Shown in pieces: positions 60,017 through 64,000 of a stretch of 64,000 nucleotides of DNA. The notes beneath the pieces are model-generated. The model did not search any database. It saw only the letters and a program-made list of their open reading frames with translations, and was not told where the DNA came from. This DNA is from Haemophilus parainfluenzae (lineage in GTDB: Bacteria > Pseudomonadota > Gammaproteobacteria > Enterobacterales > Pasteurellaceae), in assembly GCF_900450995.1 (NCBI RefSeq), contig NZ_UGHY01000002.1, forward strand, positions 842,501-906,500, read 5' to 3'. Both the position numbers and the translations under genes were made by a program. Every line of letters begins with the position of its first letter. Position 1 is the stretch's first letter.

Positions 60017-60787
60017 ATGTTAAAAGTCACGAATATTCAGAAAAGTTTTAATGGCCACCATGTATTAAAAGGCATTGATTTTGAAATTAATAAAGGTGAA
60101 GTGGTTGCCATTCTGGGTCCATCAGGTTCAGGCAAAACGACTTTTTTACGCTGTTTAAATTTGCTCGAACGCCCAGAAAAAGGTGTATTAGCATTTACTG
60201 ATGGAAGCTTAACTATTGATTTCAGCAAGAAGATCAGCAAATCCGATGAACTAAAATTGCGTCGTCGTTCTTCAATGGTATTCCAACAATACAATCTCTT
60301 TCCTCACCGCACAGCACTTGAAAATGTGATGGAAGGCATGGTAGTTGTGCAAAAACAAGCGAAAGAGATTGCGCGTGAAAAAGCCTTAGCATTATTGGAA
60401 AAAGTTGGTTTAAAAGCAAAAGCGGATTTATATCCCTCTCAACTTTCTGGTGGTCAACAGCAACGTGTCGGGATCGCCCGTGCTTTAGCCGTTAAACCCG
60501 ATATTATCTTGTTAGATGAGCCTACTTCCGCTCTTGACCCTGAACTCGTCGGTGAAGTGTTACAAGCACTCAAAATGCTCGCACAAGAAGGTTGGACAAT
60601 GATTATCGTCACCCATGAATTGAATTTTGCCAAAGATGTGGCAGATCGCGTGATTCTCATGGAAAATGGTCAGGTAGTTGAACAAAATACCGCGGCTGAA
60701 TTCTTCAGTCATCCACAGCAAGAGCGCACCAAACAATTCTTATTGCAAGCTAAAATGCCAATGGAATTCGAAGATTATTGTATTTAA
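60017..60787 (+). CDS. Cystine-type amino-acid ABC transporter, ATPase
   Basis: 256-residue ATPase of the polar amino acid class. Walker A GPSGSGKTT, Q-loop VFQQYNLFPH, signature LSGGQQQRVGIARAL, Walker B IILLDEPTSALDP and H-loop VTHELNFA are intact. It begins 9 bases after the permease and ends the three-gene operon. Confidence 0.9.
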   Translation: MLKVTNIQKSFNGHHVLKGIDFEINKGEVVAILGPSGSGKTTFLRCLNLLERPEKGVLAFTDGSLTIDFSKKISKSDELKLRRRSSMVFQQYNLFPHRTALENVMEGMVVVQKQAKEIAREKALALLEKVGLKAKADLYPSQLSGGQQQRVGIARALAVKPDIILLDEPTSALDPELVGEVLQALKMLAQEGWTMIIVTHELNFAKDVADRVILMENGQVVEQNTAAEFFSHPQQERTKQFLLQAKMPMEFEDYCI

Positions 60788-60890
60788 TCAAACGTCTAAA
60801 TATAAAAAGAGCGGTCAAAAAACATCATGAATTTTCGGTATTATGTAGCAGTTGCACAAAGTCCGAAAATTGACTAATTTACCGCGTAAA

Positions 60891-60940
60891 TTTAAATGCC
60901 TTTCCGAATGAAAATTGTGAAAGGCATTTCTTTTACCTAA
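60891..60940 (+). terminator. Terminator of the cystine-type operon (repeat copy B)
   Basis: AATGCCTTTC (60895-60904) pairs with GAAAGGCATT (60919-60928), then TCTTTTAC. It lies about 105 bases beyond the ATPase gene. The sequence TTTAAATGCCTTTCCGA, the ATTGTG before the second arm, and CTTTTAC after it are shared with the hairpin at 36838-36885. Confidence 0.75.
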
Positions 60941-61042
60941 AATTCTAACTTCAACCTCGCAATTTTTCACATCAATTTTCCATTTTTTCAAATTCAAGGC
61001 GTAGCTAATCCTCTCAACCTTTATTCAGGTAAGTTATTTCTT

Positions 61043-61087
61043 TCTATATAATTCTATCTAAGTCTATTAGCGTCTATACGATTCTAT
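61043..61087. repeat. Five TCTAT repeats with an exact 10-bp period
   Basis: TCTAT occurs at 61043, 61053, 61063, 61073 and 61083, each followed by a different 5-base spacer; GTTAT at 61033 is a weak sixth. The last unit covers the stop codon of the adjacent transposase. One helical turn between units suggests a protein-binding array or recombination site. Confidence 0.6.
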
Positions 61088-62220
61088 GCTGCCATCAGAA
61101 TTTCATCGTATGCAGTTTGTTCTTCAAGTCGCTTAAAGTAGTGTGATGAAATTTCGTTAGGTGCAAAGGCTTTCATACCGAGAAGCTCACCTTCACGATG
61201 ATTTCCTTGCCAGTAACCGATCCACTCTTTGAGCGGCAATACCCATAAGCAACGTTTGAGGACATCTTCAAAGAGTTCCCCATTTGATTTACGGCGGTTA
61301 TCTGAAAAGAATGCAGCTTGATTAGCATAATGTAAGGCATATTTATTATCGGTTTTATGATGTGTGCCACGCATTAAATCACGCATTCTGGCATTAAAGG
61401 ATTCTGCTAGATTGTTGTTTACACCTTTCGCACTATAAGCCTCTTGATGATTCACCGACCAACGGGTGTAGTGAAAATCAAGACTTTTATAAGCAGGGTT
61501 TTCATCACACATAATATCACTGCCTGCTTTCACAAAGCGTTGATTCAATGCAAAAACAGTATCCGCATTTTCGGTGTAATCCATTGCAACAATGGTACGA
61601 TTTGCTCCAGATATATTACTATCATTTGCAGCACGTTGTGTAATAGCGAATAGACAATGTTTAGTCGTTCTAAATTTAGGATATTTGCGACCTTTCTCAT
61701 CGGCTTTTTGACGTTGTTTATGATTGTTTTTACGAAAATTAGTTGGACGCAAGGTAAAGTTGATCCACATTCCATCTTCATGAACTTCGCCTGACAATGG
61801 ACTTAAATCGCGCGTTTTAAATAAAGCTTCGCGAACTTTCCCACAAAGTACAAATGCCGTTTTGTAGTTCAAATTAAGATGACGACTAACATCAATCGCA
61901 CTAATGCCTTTTGAGCTATTTACCATCATTAAAATGACAGCAAGAATATCGACTAAATCAACTTTATGAAAGGCAAAGGCTGTATTTGTTGTAATATAAA
62001 AATGGCGTTTGCAATGTTTACAACACCAACGTTTACGAGAAGAAAGGAAATAGGCTTCGTGGCGAATACCACAATGCGGACAGCATACATCACGAACATT
62101 ATTAGGGTTTCCCCAACGGTGAGTTTTTAAAAGGTGAAAAGCATCTTCTTCTGTAAGGCGTAAAATATCTTTTAAATTGATGTTTTTTGATTTACTTGAA
62201 AGTAAATAATGTTGAGCCAT
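61084..62220 (-). CDS. IS1595-family transposase
   Basis: 378-residue transposase from the ATG at 62220 (MAQHYLLSSKSKN), which follows GGAAATTCGCA; an upstream ATG would add eight residues. An N-terminal zinc ribbon (CCPHCG then CCKHCKRHF, residues ~50-80) precedes an ISXO2-like DDE core. Acidic residues are in HEDGMWINF and CDENPAYKS, with the glutamate in NNLAESFNARMRD. I could not identify terminal inverted repeats or a target duplication, so the IS limits are unknown and the copy may be degenerate at its ends. A distinct family from the four IS3 elements. Confidence 0.85.
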   Translation of the reverse strand: MAQHYLLSSKSKNINLKDILRLTEEDAFHLLKTHRWGNPNNVRDVCCPHCGIRHEAYFLSSRKRWCCKHCKRHFYITTNTAFAFHKVDLVDILAVILMMVNSSKGISAIDVSRHLNLNYKTAFVLCGKVREALFKTRDLSPLSGEVHEDGMWINFTLRPTNFRKNNHKQRQKADEKGRKYPKFRTTKHCLFAITQRAANDSNISGANRTIVAMDYTENADTVFALNQRFVKAGSDIMCDENPAYKSLDFHYTRWSVNHQEAYSAKGVNNNLAESFNARMRDLMRGTHHKTDNKYALHYANQAAFFSDNRRKSNGELFEDVLKRCLWVLPLKEWIGYWQGNHREGELLGMKAFAPNEISSHYFKRLEEQTAYDEILMAA

Positions 62221-62561
62221 TGCGAATTTCCTTGTGTAGTACAAGGCATCCGAGATTTGCTAAACGCCAGACACAAAAAATCGCCCATCTGAAAACTCAG
62301 ATCGGCTCAAAGCGTTTACGCCTCGAATACCGTTACCCACAAGGAACTTGTGGAAGGCTCATTTAAAATGAGTGAAATTGCGATTGTTAAAACAGGAAAT
62401 TTACAAGATGAAATTTTCTGCCACCTAAACATTCGCTACACACCTGTTAATGTGTATTAATTGGTGATTGAATAAAGTTGCATTCTTTGGCTAATTCTAT
62501 AATTTGTAGTAAGTTTTCCCTGCAAATCAGCGTAAATATAGTCCTTTGAAGATTTTTCGTC
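62221..62561. other. Intergenic region with short overlapping reading frames and hairpins
   Basis: 341 bases with no gene I can name. Plus-strand frames include one at 62220-62363 (ending ...RLRLEYRYPQGTCGRLI) and one at 62257-62460 after a stop (containing NTVTHKELVEGSFKMSEIAI and ending NIRYTPVNVY). They have the look of a decayed phage or satellite leader gene (Ash-like), but this is only an impression. Short hairpins: CCTTGT/ACAAGG (62230-62246), ATCTGA/TCAGAT (~62288-62303), CACAAG/CTTGTG (62338-62352). Confidence 0.35.
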
Positions 62562-62597
62562 AAATAAAAAAAGCAATTCCTCACGAAGTTGCTTTCA
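62562..62597 (-). terminator. Terminator downstream of the DUF805 gene
   Basis: AAAGCAA (62570-62576) pairs with TTGCTTT (62589-62595). On the minus strand the stem is followed by a run of T, 30 bases beyond the gene stop. Confidence 0.8.
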
Positions 62598-62627
62598 TCT
62601 ATTATTTGTTATCGCTAGTGTCCGTAA

Positions 62628-63020
62628 TTATTTATTCGATATTACAGGATTTTCGCCAAATTTATTCGATTCGGCACTACCTTGCACAACTCCGATGACG
62701 ATTGAAATGATGATTGCAATCCCTTCACCAATAACAGGAATTAGCATAATTAACATATATAAAGTAAACCAACCCGATAAATTTATATCGTGTAATCTAC
62801 GGACTGTTAGGGATATTGAAGGTGGTAAGGTAGCAACAAAAACTACTAAAAAAAGTATTACTCCAATACCTGTAAAAGCAAAAGCACCTAAAATAGCGAA
62901 TATTAACGCATAAAATAAAGTAAATCCCCAATACTCTTTTCGTCTAGCACGCCCTTTAAAGTTTACATAGTTTTTAGTAAATGCTTCAATAAAGTATGTA
63001 AATAACGATTTTTCAATCAT
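62628..63020 (-). CDS. DUF805 family membrane protein
   Basis: 130-residue inner-membrane protein of the DUF805 family (YhaH-like). The N-terminal amphipathic part has the family pattern NFKGRARRKEYWGF, then about four hydrophobic segments with the conserved RRLHDINLSGW. Function unknown. The ATG at 63020 follows AGAGGA. It lies 11 bases after the next upstream gene, so they form an operon. Confidence 0.88.
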   Translation of the reverse strand: MIEKSLFTYFIEAFTKNYVNFKGRARRKEYWGFTLFYALIFAILGAFAFTGIGVILFLVVFVATLPPSISLTVRRLHDINLSGWFTLYMLIMLIPVIGEGIAIIISIVIGVVQGSAESNKFGENPVISNK

Positions 63021-63031
63021 AATCAATCCTC

Positions 63032-63814
63032 TTAATGTGAATGTGTATTTTCAATATAATCTGTTGGATTATCAGCAGTTAAATCTTTTTTACTATTAAC
63101 CTGCTTGAGAAATGCATTTTTTGCTAGATGCCCTAACTCATGCGAAACTGAACCATAATAGAGAACAAGTAAAAATGGTAGCAACAAAATCTCAATAGGA
63201 AACGCTATAAATAATAATAACGAATCAAGGATTATTAAAAGTAATACTGTGACTAGATAAAAAACATAAAATTTTAAGAAATTATGTAAATTAGCCATTA
63301 GAAATAAGATGTTTTTCGGTATATTTAATAATTCTAACCATTTTCCAGTTAATGCATATCTAATGATTCCACATTGAAGAATTGGATTTGAGATCATGCC
63401 CCATATAAAGTAGATAAATAACGTTGCAATATAATCCTCAATGTAATCAGTAAGATAGCCTGTTAATCCTCCTTGTATAAATTCTAGTATATCTAAGAAC
63501 AATCCTAGAATACCTTTTAGTCCTAATAAATAACAAAAAGCTGTTGGAATCATCCAATATATAATCGTAACTCCTGTTATTTGTAACCCTTTCAGAACTA
63601 TTTTCTTTATTTGTAATGATTGCAACGGCTTATCTAGCATAATATCTTCAACCATCTGAACCTGCCATCCTTTAATAAATATTATGCCGAATGGATACTT
63701 TATAAATGGAAAAAATAGTAATAAAGGAATAATCCAAAGCTTCTTATAGAAACTTCTATCAGAAAAGAGATATACGTATCCTTCTTGATATTCTTTAAGC
63801 AAATTTTTAAACAT
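63032..63814 (-). CDS. Polytopic membrane protein, DUF4013-like
   Basis: About 260 residues with five or six hydrophobic segments. The opening MFKNLLKEYQEGYVYLFSDRSFYKKLW resembles the start of DUF4013 proteins; the motif YVYLFSDRSFYKKL is the part I rely on. The soluble tail contains VSHELGHLAKNAFL. The function is unknown. The ATG at 63814 is preferred over one 15 codons upstream because the upstream stretch overlaps the preceding gene. The ribosome binding site is weak (GAGA). Confidence 0.75.
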   Translation of the reverse strand: MFKNLLKEYQEGYVYLFSDRSFYKKLWIIPLLLFFPFIKYPFGIIFIKGWQVQMVEDIMLDKPLQSLQIKKIVLKGLQITGVTIIYWMIPTAFCYLLGLKGILGLFLDILEFIQGGLTGYLTDYIEDYIATLFIYFIWGMISNPILQCGIIRYALTGKWLELLNIPKNILFLMANLHNFLKFYVFYLVTVLLLIILDSLLLFIAFPIEILLLPFLLVLYYGSVSHELGHLAKNAFLKQVNSKKDLTADNPTDYIENTHSH

Positions 63815-63834
63815 TCTCGTGTTATACCTAAAAT

Positions 63835-64000
63835 TTAAAGAGTATTGAGGACTTTGCAAGGCTGATTCTTGGTAATTACAATGGGTTTATATAAACAACT
63901 TCCACAAACACTTCCATATTGAAGGATATATAGTTTTTTACCATTAATCATAAATTCGTAAGTTGATGATGTGTATCCTTGATTATTTGATAAAGGAGAT
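63835..64000 (-). CDS. Hypothetical protein, C-terminal part (5' end outside window)
   Basis: An open frame enters from the right edge and stops at 63835-63837. The visible 54 residues end ...KNQPCKVLNTL and include STYEFMINGKKLYILQYGS followed by VCGSCLY. No family recognised. It ends 20 bases before the DUF4013-like gene in the same direction, so it probably belongs to the same operon. Confidence 0.6.
   Translation of the reverse strand, partial: SPLSNNQGYTSSTYEFMINGKKLYILQYGSVCGSCLYKPIVITKNQPCKVLNTL

Noticed and set aside
61000..61090. A tRNA gene as integration site next to the TCTAT array
   Set aside because: No cloverleaf, T-loop GTTCRA motif or acceptor stem could be found in this stretch.

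Overview
ORGANISM. The window is chromosomal DNA of a Pasteurellaceae bacterium, most likely the genus Haemophilus (H. parainfluenzae-like). The 9-base uptake signal sequence (USS) AAGTGCGGT and its complement occur throughout, often as inverted pairs between genes. Gene content and local orders match Haemophilus from memory: comABCDEF with ponA, ligA-zipA-cysZ-cysK, rpsU-dnaG-rpoD, and a ThiXYZ/TenA/ThiMDE thiamine salvage set. Coding DNA is AT-rich throughout, and nearly all of the window is ordinary core genome.

LAYOUT. 1-2.4 kb: metNIQ methionine importer (metN cut by the window edge). 2.4-5.0 kb: two back-to-back IS3-family elements. 5.0-14.7 kb: rplJ-rplL-rpoB-rpoC on the minus strand, with an L10 leader and promoter. 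15-16.2 kb: ridA and mlaA. 16.4-17.6 kb: a third IS3-family copy. 17.7-24.4 kb: talB and the divergent oppABCDF operon. 24.5-25.7 kb: a fourth IS3-family copy. 25.7-34.1 kb: a DUF535 gene, engB, comM, nfuA and the competence operon comABCDEF. 34.2-36.8 kb: ponA (PBP1A). 36.9-43.8 kb: an eight-gene thiamine salvage operon behind a TPP riboswitch. 44-49.7 kb: rlmJ, psiE, rpoD, dnaG, rpsU. 49.9-53.1 kb: tsaD, a small membrane protein, tdk, a tyrosine/tryptophan permease. 53.1-60.8 kb: ligA, zipA, cysZ, cysK and a cystine-type ABC importer. 61-64 kb: an IS1595-family transposase and unfamiliar membrane-protein genes, the only accessory-looking stretch.

HOW GENES WORK TOGETHER. Nutrient salvage dominates: methionine, oligopeptides, thiamine precursors, aromatic amino acids, thymidine, sulfate and cystine. 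DNA uptake is represented by the type IV pilus genes comABCDEF and by comM. Both com promoters carry Sxy-dependent CRP-S operators about 60 bp upstream of a plausible start point.

MAIN OBSERVATIONS. (1) All four IS3-family copies sit inside inverted-repeat USS dyads. Removing each IS plus a 3-4 bp duplication restores an intact or near-intact dyad, so these elements appear to target USS terminators. (2) engB, dnaG and ligA, normally essential, and one transposase are each broken by loss of one base from a G/C run, which points to consensus errors. (3) The comA CRP-S operator overlaps the start codon of the divergent ponA. (4) A 22-codon reading frame follows the TPP riboswitch and uses the riboswitch 3' strand as its ribosome binding site. 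(5) A 10-bp-period TCTAT array abuts the IS1595 transposase.
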